Shown in pieces: positions 37,014 through 46,971 of a stretch of 64,000 nt of DNA. The stretch is taken from positions 1,236,501 through 1,300,500 of the forward strand of contig NC_015844.1 of the NCBI RefSeq assembly GCF_000973105.1, written 5' to 3'. The notes under the pieces are model-generated. The model saw nothing but the letters and a program-made list of their open reading frames with translations. It was not told the origin of the DNA and did not search any database. The position numbers were made by a program, and so were the translations under genes. Positions within the stretch are counted from its first letter, which is position 1. The number at the start of each line of letters is the position of its first letter. Source of the stretch: Zobellia galactanivorans. GTDB taxonomy: Bacteria > Bacteroidota > Bacteroidia > Flavobacteriales > Flavobacteriaceae.

Positions 37014-38504
37014 TTAGTACCCCGGGTTTTGAACCATATTAGGGTTTACATCGATTTCTTCCTGAGGTATCGGCATTAACACCCTAAAGTCTTCGGCGGA
37101 AGGAACGGGATGAATAGGGTGGTTCTTTTTGGCACTAACAAATTTACCGTGCCTGATCAAGTCCTCCCTTCGTTTGCCTTCAAAATAAAACTCCCAGCCT
37201 CTTTCTTCGAGAATGGCATCCCTTAACCCTTCCGTACTTGGATAATCGGCCAACTCTAACACAGAGGCCTTCGCCCTACCCCGCACCTCGTTTATCAGGT
37301 CAATCACTTCTTGGGTAGGTCCGTTAATTTCATTCAATGCTTCGGCCTTAGACAATAAAACATCTGCATATCTAATGATTCTAAAATCATGCCCGCTTTT
37401 CCACTCCAACATATTGGGATCGGGCCAATATTTAAAGACAGCATTTTTATCCGGTGCCTGGGTAACAACCTCATCTTCCGAATTGATATATTGGTTTATA
37501 ATCTGCTTTTTTCTATCATCGTTCGGTTCAAAGGAGTTGAGGAAAAAATCATAGGCTCGATTTTTGGTACCGGAAATAGATTGGTTAGACAATTTAACAT
37601 CATCTCCATTGACCAAGGCCTTGTAATTACTCTCTGGGTATGAATGGGACATAATGGCATTGGCAGTACTCTCGATCAAGGATGTTGCCGGAAAGGAATA
37701 AATTGTTTCATTCTCAGACCCCTCGGTAGACACCTTAAAAAGATTCCGATAAGGATTACTCCCTGCCGTGTACAAGCTATATACACCCAAGTCTTGTATT
37801 AAGTTTGCATATTCTACAACCTTATCCCAATTTTTAGTATTTAAATAATGTTTCATTAAAATACCATAGGCAGCTCCTTGGGTAGCTCGCCCAAATTCTT
37901 CAGCCGTAATAGGAAGATCCTTGGCCGCATCGGCCAATTCGGTCTCGATAAATTCTCTCATTTCGTCATCTGACGCCCTTTCCATATCGGCTGGGTCACT
38001 GCTTGAAGTTCTTAGCGGCACGGATCCAAACCAATTGTACATAAAGGCATAGGTTGTAGCCCTGGCAAAACGCACTTCAGCCTTATATTGATTCTTCTCC
38101 TCTGCCGACAGCTCTGAATTATCGACGACTTCCAAAAAGAAGTTGGCATTTCTGATGGCCGCATAAGGTTTGGTCCAAAAATCATCCCTAAACCAAGAAG
38201 GGTTTTGTGCATCCCAATTCCAATTTTGAACAAATGCGGTTACCCGGCTTAAACCTCCCCTTTCGTTGTAGAGGTGATCACCACTAAAGTCGGAAAAATA
38301 GAAGAAGTCCCTTCCTTGAACCCCGTTGAACTGAAATTCGGCATATACCCCGTTCAGCAACCCATCCATAAAACCTTTAGAAGCAGGGCCATCGACTAAT
38401 GAATACTCACCATATACTTCCGTTTTTAATGGGTCTTCGCATTGGGTACACATAAGGCCCAAAATGGTTAGTATACCTAATTTTATATTGATAAATTTTT
38501 TCAT
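37014..38504 (-). CDS. SusD/RagB-type outer-membrane lipoprotein (third PUL)
   Basis: 496 residues. The signal ends in LMCTQC with a Cys near residue 22. SusD family landmarks include AIRNANFFLEVVDN, RFARATTYAFMYNWFGSVPL, RIIRYADVLLSKAEALNE and ILEERGWEFYFEGKRREDLIRHGKF. It follows its SusC partner by 29 bp. It would hold the glycan imported by that SusC and later processed by the GH36-like enzyme and the sulfatase. Confidence 0.93.
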   Translation of the reverse strand: MKKFINIKLGILTILGLMCTQCEDPLKTEVYGEYSLVDGPASKGFMDGLLNGVYAEFQFNGVQGRDFFYFSDFSGDHLYNERGGLSRVTAFVQNWNWDAQNPSWFRDDFWTKPYAAIRNANFFLEVVDNSELSAEEKNQYKAEVRFARATTYAFMYNWFGSVPLRTSSSDPADMERASDDEMREFIETELADAAKDLPITAEEFGRATQGAAYGILMKHYLNTKNWDKVVEYANLIQDLGVYSLYTAGSNPYRNLFKVSTEGSENETIYSFPATSLIESTANAIMSHSYPESNYKALVNGDDVKLSNQSISGTKNRAYDFFLNSFEPNDDRKKQIINQYINSEDEVVTQAPDKNAVFKYWPDPNMLEWKSGHDFRIIRYADVLLSKAEALNEINGPTQEVIDLINEVRGRAKASVLELADYPSTEGLRDAILEERGWEFYFEGKRREDLIRHGKFVSAKKNHPIHPVPSAEDFRVLMPIPQEEIDVNPNMVQNPGY

Positions 38505-38533
38505 TTTGAAGTTTTTTAAAAGATTAAAGTCAA

Positions 38534-41500
38534 TTAGAAGCCAATATTTATTCCAAGCGAAAAAGTTCTGCTTGTAGGATAGCTGTTAGCGTCCAATCTG
38601 GAATTTCCCGTACCTCCCAAATCGGCATCATATCCATAATAATCTGTAGATATTGCCAAATTTTCACCAGAAATATGGGCACTCAAACTTCTAATAGCAC
38701 TGCTTTCTTTAAGGTTGAAATTATAACCTAGGGTAACATTTTTTAAACGGACAAAAGAAGCATCCTGTATTGTAAAGGCATTTGTAAGGTCGCCTCCATA
38801 GCTTGAGGGATCTACAAAGGAAGGCCATTCATTTGTAGGGTTATCCGGTGTCCATCTGTTCACAATGGGTTCGGCAAACCTGTTTCTGGAATTATTGAAA
38901 GGAAAATAGGTGTTGGCCAATTGGGTATTGAACAGGTCAACGCCCTGAACCCCTTCAATAAAAATTGAAAGATCGAAACCTCCGTAACTAAAACTATTAT
39001 TCAACCCCCAGGTAAAATCAGGATATGGGTTGCCCAATATTACCCTATCATCGGCGTTAATAACGCCGTCATTGTTCTGATCTTTCCATTTGGGTTGACC
39101 GGGTACGGCAGTTGGTTGTGCGGAACCAGCGGTATTATCACCAATTTGCCAAATTCCCACTTTTTCCAAGCCATAATAGGAAAATGCCGCCTCTCCTTCA
39201 ATATTGGCAACCGTTGCCACAACATCGGAGCTAATGATAATTTCCCTTCCATCTAACTTTGTAATCTTATTTCGGTTCGAAGTAAAATTAAGGTCACTTT
39301 CCCAGTTAAACTTATCGCTCTTAACGTTTATAGTATTCAAAGACAATTCTATACCTGTATTTGTAATCTCGCTATCTGGCAAATTAACCCACCAATTATC
39401 GAAGCCGGTCTGCGGTGGTACGGGTTCTTGAAATAGTAAGTCCTTTGTTTTTTTGTTATAGGCATCTACAGACCCGTTGATTCTACTTCCAAAAAGTCCA
39501 AAATCCATACCTATATTAAGCTGTTCGGTAGTCTCCCATTTCAAATCTGGGTTTGGAATACGGGCCGGTGTCAATCCTGCTTTGGTCTCATTATTGAAGA
39601 CAGCGGAAGAACCTGCTACAAAACTGGCAATAGCCGCTGAAGCGGGCGTTCTAACATTACCGATTTGCCCCCATCCCAAACGAGCTTTTAAATTATTAAT
39701 AAAACTCAACGATTCCATAAAAGGCTCTTGGGTAAGACGATACCCTAACGAAAAAGAGGGAAAGTAACCCCATTTGCGCCCTTCTGCCAATCGAGACGAA
39801 CCATCGGCCCTAAAAGAAGCGGTTACCAACAACTTGTCGAGATATGAATAGTTTATTCGGGACAAGTATGATAGTAAGGCATCACTTGTACGTAGACTAC
39901 CGACTTGATTAAGGGCGGGATCTCCTGAACTAAGGTCATCCGTTTTTACTTCATCACCTATAAAGCCCCTAGCACTAGAACTTGACCATTGAAAATCATT
40001 CTTTTGGTAAGTATATCCTGCCACTCCAGAGACCGAATGATCCCCGAAGGAATTTTTATAGTTTAAAAGAGCCTCTAGAACATAATTGGAACTTTTACTC
40101 GTAATTATACTGGCCACACCTCCCGACTCTTCACCTACAATAGTCAATCTTGATCGGTAGGCATTCTTTTTAGAATAGATATTATCAGCGTTTAAACTTA
40201 TGGAAGCTTCTACATTCCTTAACACCTCGTAAGACGTTTTCAGATTCACCAATGTTCTATTGGTACTTCCCTTAACATCTATTCCATTGGCTATACTCAA
40301 CGGGTTGTCCAAATCTAGGATTCTCGGTTTGAAATATGACCCATCGGAATTGTAAACGGGTACGGTTCCCGGTAAAAAAACAGCCGTGCTTATCACCCCG
40401 CCATCAAAATTTCCTGATGAACCGTGAGGGGTGATATCATCTTCTGTTAACGATGTATTGATATTCACGCTTGCCGAAAACTTATCCTTGGTGTGTTTCC
40501 AATTAAGTCGTCCTCCGTACCGTTTAAAACCTGAGCCAATTAAAATACCTTCTTGATCCGTATAATTGAACGAGGCAAAGTATTTATTTTCGGCACTACC
40601 TCCTGAAAGGGATAAGTTGTGTTGCAAGGTCGCGGCAGACCTGAAGATCTGATCTTGCCAATCTACATTATTGGCTGAATTGGATAGTTCCGGTTGCAAG
40701 GAAGAACCACTTTGACTTAAAATATCGCCAATATTTTCAACGTATTCATTCCCGTCCAACACGTTCAAGGGATTGGCCACCTTTTGAATACCGACACTGG
40801 TGCTATAATCTATTTTTAATCGACCTTCCTTTCCCGATTTAGTCGTTATCAGTATTACGCCGTTCGCTCCCCTTGATCCATAGATAGCGGTAGCCGAAGC
40901 ATCTTTCAACACTTGGATCGATTCTATATCTTGAGGATTGATGGTATTTAACGGGTTTGTAGGGGCACTACTGGATATGTTCGGTCCATTATCGGTAATG
41001 GCGGCACTGTTATCAATCGGCATACCATCAATAACGTACAAAGGCTCGTTACTGGTGTTTAGTGATGAATTACCTCTAATCCTAATCGACACCCCGCCTC
41101 CTGGTTGTCCACTGGTCTGTGAAATTCTCACCCCAGCAACTTTTCCTTGTAACATTTGATCAATAGAGGTCTTTGCGCTATTTTGTATATCTTCCCCATC
41201 GACAGAGCTTACTGCCCCTGTCAAATCTTTTTTCTTTTGGGTACCATAACCCACTACGACTATTTCTTCCAAAGCCGCCGCACTTTCCTCCAAACTCACG
41301 GCAATAGAATTTCTTCCGTTTACCGAAACTTCTTTGGTAGCAAAACCGATATAGGAAACCACCAAAACGGCGTCAACATCCGCTACACTAAGCGAAAAAT
41401 TCCCGTCAAAATCCGCGGTTACCCCATTTACAGTCCCCTTTTCTACAATGTTCGCTCCAGACAAGGGCATACCATTACCATCTGTTATTGTACCGGTCAC

Positions 41501-41929
41501 CGTAAAGTCTTGTCCCCTATCTATCAGAATATCTTCCAAAATTGTTTCGGGCGATGGTTGTTCTTTCAAACTCCTCCTTAAAATAATATGGGTTCCCCTA
41601 ACCTTATAAACGGTATTGGTATTTCCGAACAAACTTTCTAGTACCTTCTTAATAGATTCCTTGCTAACCCTTAGCGATATTTTGTGCTCTAGGTCTACAT
41701 CTTTCGTCTTATAAATGAATCGGAAATCGGTAGAAGATTCGATATTATCGATAACGTTTCGAACGGTAGCGTTCTTAACATTCAATGTTACTTTTGTCTT
41801 TTGGGCATAACTGTCATTGGCATATAACCCGAACAAGGTCGTCATCAATAGCAGTGTGGTCAGTTTCATTTTCAGGTCGAATTTCAACAAAGGTTGGCAT
41901 AACCCTCGTCGGTTCATTGCTTTTTTCAT
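38534..41929 (-). CDS. SusC-type TonB-dependent transducer/transporter with N-terminal STN domain
   Basis: 1131 residues from ATG at 41929 (MKKAMNRRG); an upstream in-frame Met at 41974 gives an unlikely extension. After a signal (TLFGLYANDSYAQ) comes an STN signalling domain (about 40-95, NATVRNVIDNIESSTDFRFIY). A carboxypeptidase-regulatory-like domain, the plug (PLYVIDGMPID, GSRGANGVILITTKSG) and the barrel follow. STN-containing SusCs touch a FecR anti-sigma in the periplasm to signal substrate. The fecR and ECF sigma genes are next upstream, completing a trans-envelope signalling set. Confidence 0.95.
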   Translation of the reverse strand: MKKAMNRRGLCQPLLKFDLKMKLTTLLLMTTLFGLYANDSYAQKTKVTLNVKNATVRNVIDNIESSTDFRFIYKTKDVDLEHKISLRVSKESIKKVLESLFGNTNTVYKVRGTHIILRRSLKEQPSPETILEDILIDRGQDFTVTGTITDGNGMPLSGANIVEKGTVNGVTADFDGNFSLSVADVDAVLVVSYIGFATKEVSVNGRNSIAVSLEESAAALEEIVVVGYGTQKKKDLTGAVSSVDGEDIQNSAKTSIDQMLQGKVAGVRISQTSGQPGGGVSIRIRGNSSLNTSNEPLYVIDGMPIDNSAAITDNGPNISSSAPTNPLNTINPQDIESIQVLKDASATAIYGSRGANGVILITTKSGKEGRLKIDYSTSVGIQKVANPLNVLDGNEYVENIGDILSQSGSSLQPELSNSANNVDWQDQIFRSAATLQHNLSLSGGSAENKYFASFNYTDQEGILIGSGFKRYGGRLNWKHTKDKFSASVNINTSLTEDDITPHGSSGNFDGGVISTAVFLPGTVPVYNSDGSYFKPRILDLDNPLSIANGIDVKGSTNRTLVNLKTSYEVLRNVEASISLNADNIYSKKNAYRSRLTIVGEESGGVASIITSKSSNYVLEALLNYKNSFGDHSVSGVAGYTYQKNDFQWSSSSARGFIGDEVKTDDLSSGDPALNQVGSLRTSDALLSYLSRINYSYLDKLLVTASFRADGSSRLAEGRKWGYFPSFSLGYRLTQEPFMESLSFINNLKARLGWGQIGNVRTPASAAIASFVAGSSAVFNNETKAGLTPARIPNPDLKWETTEQLNIGMDFGLFGSRINGSVDAYNKKTKDLLFQEPVPPQTGFDNWWVNLPDSEITNTGIELSLNTINVKSDKFNWESDLNFTSNRNKITKLDGREIIISSDVVATVANIEGEAAFSYYGLEKVGIWQIGDNTAGSAQPTAVPGQPKWKDQNNDGVINADDRVILGNPYPDFTWGLNNSFSYGGFDLSIFIEGVQGVDLFNTQLANTYFPFNNSRNRFAEPIVNRWTPDNPTNEWPSFVDPSSYGGDLTNAFTIQDASFVRLKNVTLGYNFNLKESSAIRSLSAHISGENLAISTDYYGYDADLGGTGNSRLDANSYPTSRTFSLGINIGF

Positions 41930-42094
41930 ATTTTTGAGTGATTTATCGTGGTTAGCAAATAGTTGCGCGATCACTTTTTTTCTACCGAAAAATGCTCCAA
42001 CATTTTTCGGTTTTGTTTTTTTACAAACAAAGTGTCGCCTGTTTTTCTTAATAGGCTATGTCATATAAACTTCTTTTATGGGTTCAACTTCCTT

Positions 42095-43228
42095 TTATTT
42101 AATGATTACTTTGTTATCGCTTATTTCATAATCGATTTCATGGGTATCGTTAAAGAAACTCATGACCTCTTCGATAGTGGCATCGTTAAAACTTGCATTA
42201 AAAACTTCTTGGCCCAACTCGCTATTTCTATTTTCGAGTTCTATGTTGTAATGGCGCCCTAGCTTGGTCAGTATTTGATCGAAAGTCAACTCCCTAAACA
42301 CCAAATGGCCTTGCATCCAAGACGTATACAAATCGGTATTTACGCTATCTATGTGGATGTTTTCAGAATTGCGGCGGTACGCCCCCCTTTGCCCCGGAAC
42401 GAGTTCCACGCCCTCTTCAGGAGATTCGGATATTTTGTTAAGGCCCACCGCCCCCTCAACAAGTACCACCTCAATGTTGGTATCTTCACTATATGAGGAA
42501 ACATTGAATTCGGTTCCTAAAACCTTGACATCAAGATCATCGACACTTACGACAAAGGGCCTCGATTTGTCTTTGGTTACGTCAAAATACGCCTCCCCAT
42601 CAAGAAATACTTTTCGCAACTGGGTAGGTGAAAAGTTTACAGGGTATCGCAAAGAGCTACCGGCGTTCATATGCACGACCGTACCGTCTGACAAGGTAAT
42701 TTGAAACGTTTTCCCCTTAGGGACGTTCAGGGTATTATAGATCAACTCTTTAACCTCGTTCCCTACAGAATAGTTGATTTGATTTTTTTCTTGCTTGCCG
42801 ATGACATTACCATTTTCGTCCTTGACGATTTCGGAGGTCTGTACATCGATGGTTTGCACGCTACCGTTCTCCGTTACCAAGGTTACTACATCGTCATTGG
42901 GAACTAGGATATGGGACTTCTTTGTAGAAAAAACCCCTTGTTGGTACATCAAGCCGAGCCCGAAAATCAAAACGGCCGCAGCGGCATACTTCGCCCAATT
43001 GGGGAACAGTTTTCTAACAGGCCGTTCCGTCCTCTCGATTTGCCGTATGGTTTTCCCATAGGCTTCCTCCACATTGTCTTTTAACAAACTTAAGTTCAGA
43101 TCGTGGTACTCTTTAACGTAGGTCTCAAGAATGGACTGATTTTCCGGATTGTCCAACCATTTCCTCAGGGCAACAAGCTCTTCTTCGGAAATAGTCCCCA
43201 TTAGTAGTTTGGTAATATTATTTTTCAT
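42095..43228 (-). CDS. FecR-family anti-sigma factor
   Basis: 377 residues. The cytoplasmic N-terminus is followed by one membrane helix (about 79-97, AKYAAAAVLIFGLGLMYQQG). The periplasmic FecR domain shows NVPKGKTFQITLSDGTVVHMNAGSSLRYPV and GEAYFDVTKDKSRPFVV. The C-terminal part ends in an STN-like segment (LTFDQILTKLGRHYNIELENR). It would hold the ECF sigma until the SusC STN domain reports substrate. It lies 165 bp upstream of susC on the same strand, while the sigma gene is divergent. Confidence 0.94.
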   Translation of the reverse strand: MKNNITKLLMGTISEEELVALRKWLDNPENQSILETYVKEYHDLNLSLLKDNVEEAYGKTIRQIERTERPVRKLFPNWAKYAAAAVLIFGLGLMYQQGVFSTKKSHILVPNDDVVTLVTENGSVQTIDVQTSEIVKDENGNVIGKQEKNQINYSVGNEVKELIYNTLNVPKGKTFQITLSDGTVVHMNAGSSLRYPVNFSPTQLRKVFLDGEAYFDVTKDKSRPFVVSVDDLDVKVLGTEFNVSSYSEDTNIEVVLVEGAVGLNKISESPEEGVELVPGQRGAYRRNSENIHIDSVNTDLYTSWMQGHLVFRELTFDQILTKLGRHYNIELENRNSELGQEVFNASFNDATIEEVMSFFNDTHEIDYEISDNKVIIK

Positions 43229-43392
43229 TTATTGCGATTGTATTTTTAGCGATGCGATTTCCTTTTAACCCCAAAATAATACACATAACACAGTCTATAC
43301 TACAGAATAATACAAAACCCTTAAAACAAACTCATATATTTTTTGATATTTGTATACTCCTAAACGATTCCCCTTAACGAAGTGAGAAATAA

Positions 43393-43971
43393 ATGAATGA
43401 TATAGAAGCTGTCAGGGACTTAAAGAAGGGAAGTAAAGTCGCTTTCAAATATCTGTTTAACACCTACTACAATCGTCTTGTAGCATACATTACGACTTAT
43501 AACCACAATATTGCCCAATCGGAAGATGTGGTTCAACAAACCTTTATAAGGCTCTGGGACAACAGGCAGAAATTAGATGAGGACCAATCTCCTAAAGGCT
43601 ACCTCTACGCCATTGCCTACAACATATATTGCGATACGCTAAAAACCAAAAAAAAGCAGGAGAAACTAATGAGCGTAATCTGGGAACGTGCCTTAAGGGA
43701 CCGAATTGAGGAGGATATGGATGCCAAGGAAAGGCGAATTCAAAAAATGAGACAGGTTATTGACTCACTTCCCCCCAAGTGCAAAGAGATCATTCAAATG
43801 AACAAAATTCAAGGGATTAAATACAAAGACATTGCCGGACACATGGGCATATCCATCAAAACCGTTGAAGCGCAAATGCGCATTGCCTTTACCAAGATCA
43901 GGGAAGCTTTTGAAGATGACCAACTGTTTTTGTTTGTCGTACTTCGAAAATTCGACCATCACAATAACTAG
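43393..43971 (+). CDS. ECF-type RNA polymerase sigma factor (sigma-70 family)
   Basis: 192 residues. Region 2 (about 10-80) contains YYNRLVAYITTYNHNIAQSEDVVQQTFIRLWDNR. Region 4 (about 120-180) contains the helix-turn-helix IDSLPPKCKEIIQMNKIQGIKYKDIAGHMGISIKTVEAQMRIAF. This is the Bacteroidetes FecI-like group that controls susC/susD operons. It is divergent from fecR across 164 bp, not upstream in the same operon as is common. It should direct transcription of the third PUL when FecR releases it. Confidence 0.95.
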   Translation: MNDIEAVRDLKKGSKVAFKYLFNTYYNRLVAYITTYNHNIAQSEDVVQQTFIRLWDNRQKLDEDQSPKGYLYAIAYNIYCDTLKTKKKQEKLMSVIWERALRDRIEEDMDAKERRIQKMRQVIDSLPPKCKEIIQMNKIQGIKYKDIAGHMGISIKTVEAQMRIAFTKIREAFEDDQLFLFVVLRKFDHHNN

Positions 43972-43995
43972 GTCAGAAAATTCAAGAAGAAAATT

Positions 43996-44419
43996 ATGGC
44001 AACAGTGAACACTTATTTATATTTTAACGGGAATTGCGAAAAAGCATTTAATTTTTACAAATCCGTTTTTAACAAAAAATTCAAATTCATTGGGCGCTAT
44101 AAAGATGTTCCGGAAGTTGTACGACCCAGTTTCCCACATTGCGAAGATCAACATATTATGCATATTGGCCTCCCCATTAGCAAGGAAACAATGTTGATGG
44201 GAGCCGACCTTATCGACCTCAGTGAAAAAGAAAATAACACGGCAAAACACTTCTCATACCGATAGCAGGGAAGAAGCCGATAGACTGTTTAGTTCATTGG
44301 CACAAGAAGGAGGGATAAAACTTCCTATTTCAGAACAGTTTTGGGGCTCGTATTACGGCATCTGTTTGGACAAATTTGGGGTGAACTGGAAAATCAGTTT
44401 TAGTCAAGCCCCTGATTGA
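43996..44419 (+). pseudogene. VOC (glyoxalase/PhnB-like) protein with a frameshift
   Basis: The first frame (43996-44265) reads MATVNTYLYFNGNCEKAFNFY and continues through HIMHIGLPISKETMLMGADL, a normal PhnB-like N-terminal half. A change of frame near 44240-44256 leads to HTDSREEADRLFSSLAQEGG and FWGSYYGICLDKFGVNWKISF, the expected C-terminal half. Together they would make about 140 residues, the normal family length. One indel separates the halves, so this is a recent pseudogene or a sequencing error. VOC proteins of this type have varied or unknown functions. Confidence 0.8.
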
Positions 44420-44625
44420 ACAGAAACAATCTACTTCAGAGAAAGAAAGCATCACCCCGTATGCGCGGCCTAAGCACAGCGTGTACCTAGTATCCCTATC
44501 AAATCTACTGGACCCAAAATTCCATCGATAAAACAAGGGGCTTGGTATAGCCAATCTGCCCATACGTCTATTCATTTTCGTCATGGCAATTTATGGTCCC
44601 ATCTTTCATCCCTTAAAGATTAAAG

Positions 44626-45153
44626 ATGAGATTACACACGATTTTATTAAGCCTATTGTTCATGCCGTTTTCCTACGCCCAGGTAAGTTCGTCTACATCC
44701 CCCCCCAAGCTTAAGGGGCAAGAAGCAAGTAGAGAAATCGCCATTTACGATTTTGACGCTTTAGAACCTTTGCTACATACCGATTCCGATAAAATCCATA
44801 TCGTCAATTTTTGGGCTATGTGGTGCGCCCCCTGCGTCAAGGAACTCCCCATAATTCAAGAATATGAAAAGAACGATCCTAATGTAGAAGTGCTATTGGT
44901 GAGCCTTGATTTCCCTGAAAATATTGAAACAAAACTCAAGCCTTTTTTAAAAAAGAAAGGCATTACCTCAAAGGTAATCTTATTGGATGACCCCGGTGCG
45001 AACAGCTGGATTGACAAAATCGACCCCAATTGGTCAGGGGCGATTCCGTTTACCATAGTATTCAACCATAGGCACCGTTCCTATCACGAACGGGTTTTTG
45101 AAAATATCGAAGATTTAAAAAGTGAAATAAATAAAATAAGAAACAAAAAATAA
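44626..45153 (+). CDS. Secreted thioredoxin-like protein (TlpA/ResA type)
   Basis: 175 residues. A signal peptide ends about residue 19 (SYAQ). The thioredoxin fold has its redox motif at C67-A-P-C70 (NFWAMWCAPCVKELP), followed by VEVLLVSLDFPE and the cis-Pro region GAIPFTIVF. It would act as a periplasmic disulfide reductant. The next gene, also thioredoxin-fold, starts 2 bp after its stop, so they form an operon of two exported redox proteins. Confidence 0.9.
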   Translation: MRLHTILLSLLFMPFSYAQVSSSTSPPKLKGQEASREIAIYDFDALEPLLHTDSDKIHIVNFWAMWCAPCVKELPIIQEYEKNDPNVEVLLVSLDFPENIETKLKPFLKKKGITSKVILLDDPGANSWIDKIDPNWSGAIPFTIVFNHRHRSYHERVFENIEDLKSEINKIRNKK

Positions 45154-45155
45154 GC

Positions 45156-45854
45156 ATGAAGAAAAGCAATGTATTTTTTACGACGATTCTCTTATTAAGC
45201 AGTCTTTTAGTAACTGTCAACATCAACGCCCAGGAAAGAAAGGGGCCTCCGCAAAATGGCGAGCGTAAGGGCCCACCTCCAGGCGGCCATAGCCCCGTAC
45301 AATCAAAAACCTTGGAAGAAATAGGAGGTTACAAAATTGGAGAAGCCGCAACTGATTTTCAACTTAAAAATGTTGATGGAAATACATTTTCATTGTCAGA
45401 TATCAAAGATGCCAAGGGCTATATTGTAGTTTTTACCTGTAACGAATGTCCGTTCGCAAAAATGTATGAAGATCGCTTAATTGCGCTGCACAATACATAT
45501 GCCCCTCGTGGATATCCCGTAATCGCCATTAATCCCAACGTTAGTGAAACCAATGAGCGGGAAAGTTTTAAGGCGATGCAAAAAAGGGCCGAGGAAAAGC
45601 AGTTCCCCTTTGTTTATTTGGCCGATATGGGACAAAAGATATCGCCACAATACGGAGCGGTAAGAACACCTCACGTATTTTTATTGGACAAAGAAAAAAA
45701 GGTTCAATACATCGGCACTATAGACGACAACGCCCGTTCTGCCCAAGATGTAAAAGTAAAATACGTTGAGAATGCCATTAAAGCATTGGAAAATGGAGAA
45801 CAAGCAAACCCCAATTTCACCAAGGCCATCGGCTGTCCGGTGAAAAACCTTTGA
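45156..45854 (+). CDS. Exported peroxiredoxin/thioredoxin-like (AhpC/TSA fold) protein
   Basis: 232 residues. The signal peptide ends near residue 26 (INAQ). A proline-rich linker (ERKGPPQNGERKGPPPGG) precedes an AhpC/TSA-like domain (about 60-210) with KIGEAATDFQLKNVDGNTFSLSD and the pair C95-N-E-C98 in VVFTCNECPFAKMY. The cis-Pro motif is RTPHVFLLD. The motif CNECP is that of the thioredoxin-family proteins often annotated as hypothetical peroxiredoxins. It is likely redox-active in the periplasm with the TlpA-like partner encoded upstream. Confidence 0.88.
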   Translation: MKKSNVFFTTILLLSSLLVTVNINAQERKGPPQNGERKGPPPGGHSPVQSKTLEEIGGYKIGEAATDFQLKNVDGNTFSLSDIKDAKGYIVVFTCNECPFAKMYEDRLIALHNTYAPRGYPVIAINPNVSETNERESFKAMQKRAEEKQFPFVYLADMGQKISPQYGAVRTPHVFLLDKEKKVQYIGTIDDNARSAQDVKVKYVENAIKALENGEQANPNFTKAIGCPVKNL

Positions 45855-46114
45855 TAGTGCAACTACAGTCCCGCCAGTAGATGGTGGGTAATAGACAATG
45901 GAACCCAAGGCGCCATCTAATTTTGGCCCTACATAAAAGCTAGGCTTCCAATCGACATCAAATACCTCTTAAAAATAGCTTGCCTATAGCATATTTGACA
46001 AGGCCGATCCCCTAAAAATCGATATGGGTATCGGCCTTAGATTTAAAAGCTTGCGTATATTTATGACGTTGTCAAATCGCTTCGGTTTGCCTTCCATCCC
46101 AAAAAAACGTGTTC

Positions 46115-46690
46115 ATGGACAATGAGGTACAAAGCTTTACCCCCTCCAATAGAAAAGATTGGAGAAAATGGCTAGAAGTAAATCACGCAAAAGAAGATGC
46201 CATTTGGCTTATTATCCATAAGAAAAACGCTCCTACCCCGAACATCAATTGGAGCGATGCCGTTGATGAAGCCCTTTGTTTCGGATGGATCGACAGTGTA
46301 AAAAGATCTATAGACCCTGAGCGGTACAAGCAATACTTCAGCAAGCGAAAAGCCAATAGTACCTGGTCGAAGATAAACAAGGAGAAAATTGTACAACTCG
46401 AAAAATCGGGACTCCTTACCGAATCGGGATTAAAAAGTATTGAAATCGGCAAGCAAAATGGCTCGTGGAACCTCTTAGACAGTGTTGAAAAGCTTGAAAT
46501 CCCAATGGACCTAGAGAAGGAGTTAGGCCTAAGGACTGAATCGAAGGACTATTTTCTCAGCTTAAGCAAATCGGTGCGCAAGGCCATGTTGCAATGGGTA
46601 GTACTTGCCAAACGGCCCGAGACCCGACAAAAGCGCATACAGGAAATCGCCGAACGGGCTTCCCAAAAACAGAAACCCAAACAATTTTAA
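46115..46690 (+). CDS. YdeI/OmpD-associated family protein
   Basis: 191 residues from ATG at 46115 (MDNEVQSFTPSNRKDWRKWL); an upstream GTG is possible. The family hallmarks are the W-rich N-terminal half with SDAVDEALCFGWIDSVKRSIDPERYKQYFSKRKANSTWS and a C-terminal helical segment rich in K/R (ETRQKRIQEIAERASQKQKPKQF). Members are small cytoplasmic proteins without proven biochemical function, associated with stress and peptide resistance in other bacteria. It converges on the cold-shock gene across a shared terminator. Confidence 0.88.
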   Translation: MDNEVQSFTPSNRKDWRKWLEVNHAKEDAIWLIIHKKNAPTPNINWSDAVDEALCFGWIDSVKRSIDPERYKQYFSKRKANSTWSKINKEKIVQLEKSGLLTESGLKSIEIGKQNGSWNLLDSVEKLEIPMDLEKELGLRTESKDYFLSLSKSVRKAMLQWVVLAKRPETRQKRIQEIAERASQKQKPKQF

Positions 46691-46694
46691 ACAT

Positions 46695-46729
46695 AAAAAA
46701 GCGGCCCCTTTCTTAAAAAGAGCCGCTTC
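46695..46729. terminator. Bidirectional terminator between convergent genes
   Basis: AAGCGGC pairs with GCCGCTT, extended inward by CTTT/AAAG pairing (CCCTTTCTTAAAAAGA loop region). An A-run lies on the left, which gives a U-run for minus-strand transcripts of the cold-shock operon. Confidence 0.75.
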
Positions 46730-46753
46730 TCAACAATCTATTTCTTGAGAATG

Positions 46754-46945
46754 TTAAATCACTTCAACATTAAAGGCGTTTAAGCCTTTTTTACCTTGTT
46801 CCGTTTCAAACTGAACTTGGTCATTTTCACGTATCTCATCGATTAGACCCGATGCGTGTACGAAAATATCTTGATCCGAATTGGCCGGTGTTATAAAACC
46901 GAATCCTTTCGCATCATTAAAAAATTTTACTGTTCCTTCTTTCAT
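46754..46945 (-). CDS. Cold-shock domain protein (CspA family)
   Basis: 63 residues, a single OB-fold. RNP1 is KGFGFI (about 13-18) and RNP2 is DIFVHAS (about 26-32). It starts MKEGTVKFFND and ends FNVEVI, complete for the family. It acts as an RNA chaperone that melts secondary structure. It lies 26 bp downstream of a DEAD-box helicase gene, which follows a desaturase gene, forming what looks like a cold-response operon ended by the hairpin at 46695-46729. Confidence 0.95.
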   Translation of the reverse strand: MKEGTVKFFNDAKGFGFITPANSDQDIFVHASGLIDEIRENDQVQFETEQGKKGLNAFNVEVI

Positions 46946-46971
46946 TATTATATTATTTTATTTAATGTTTA

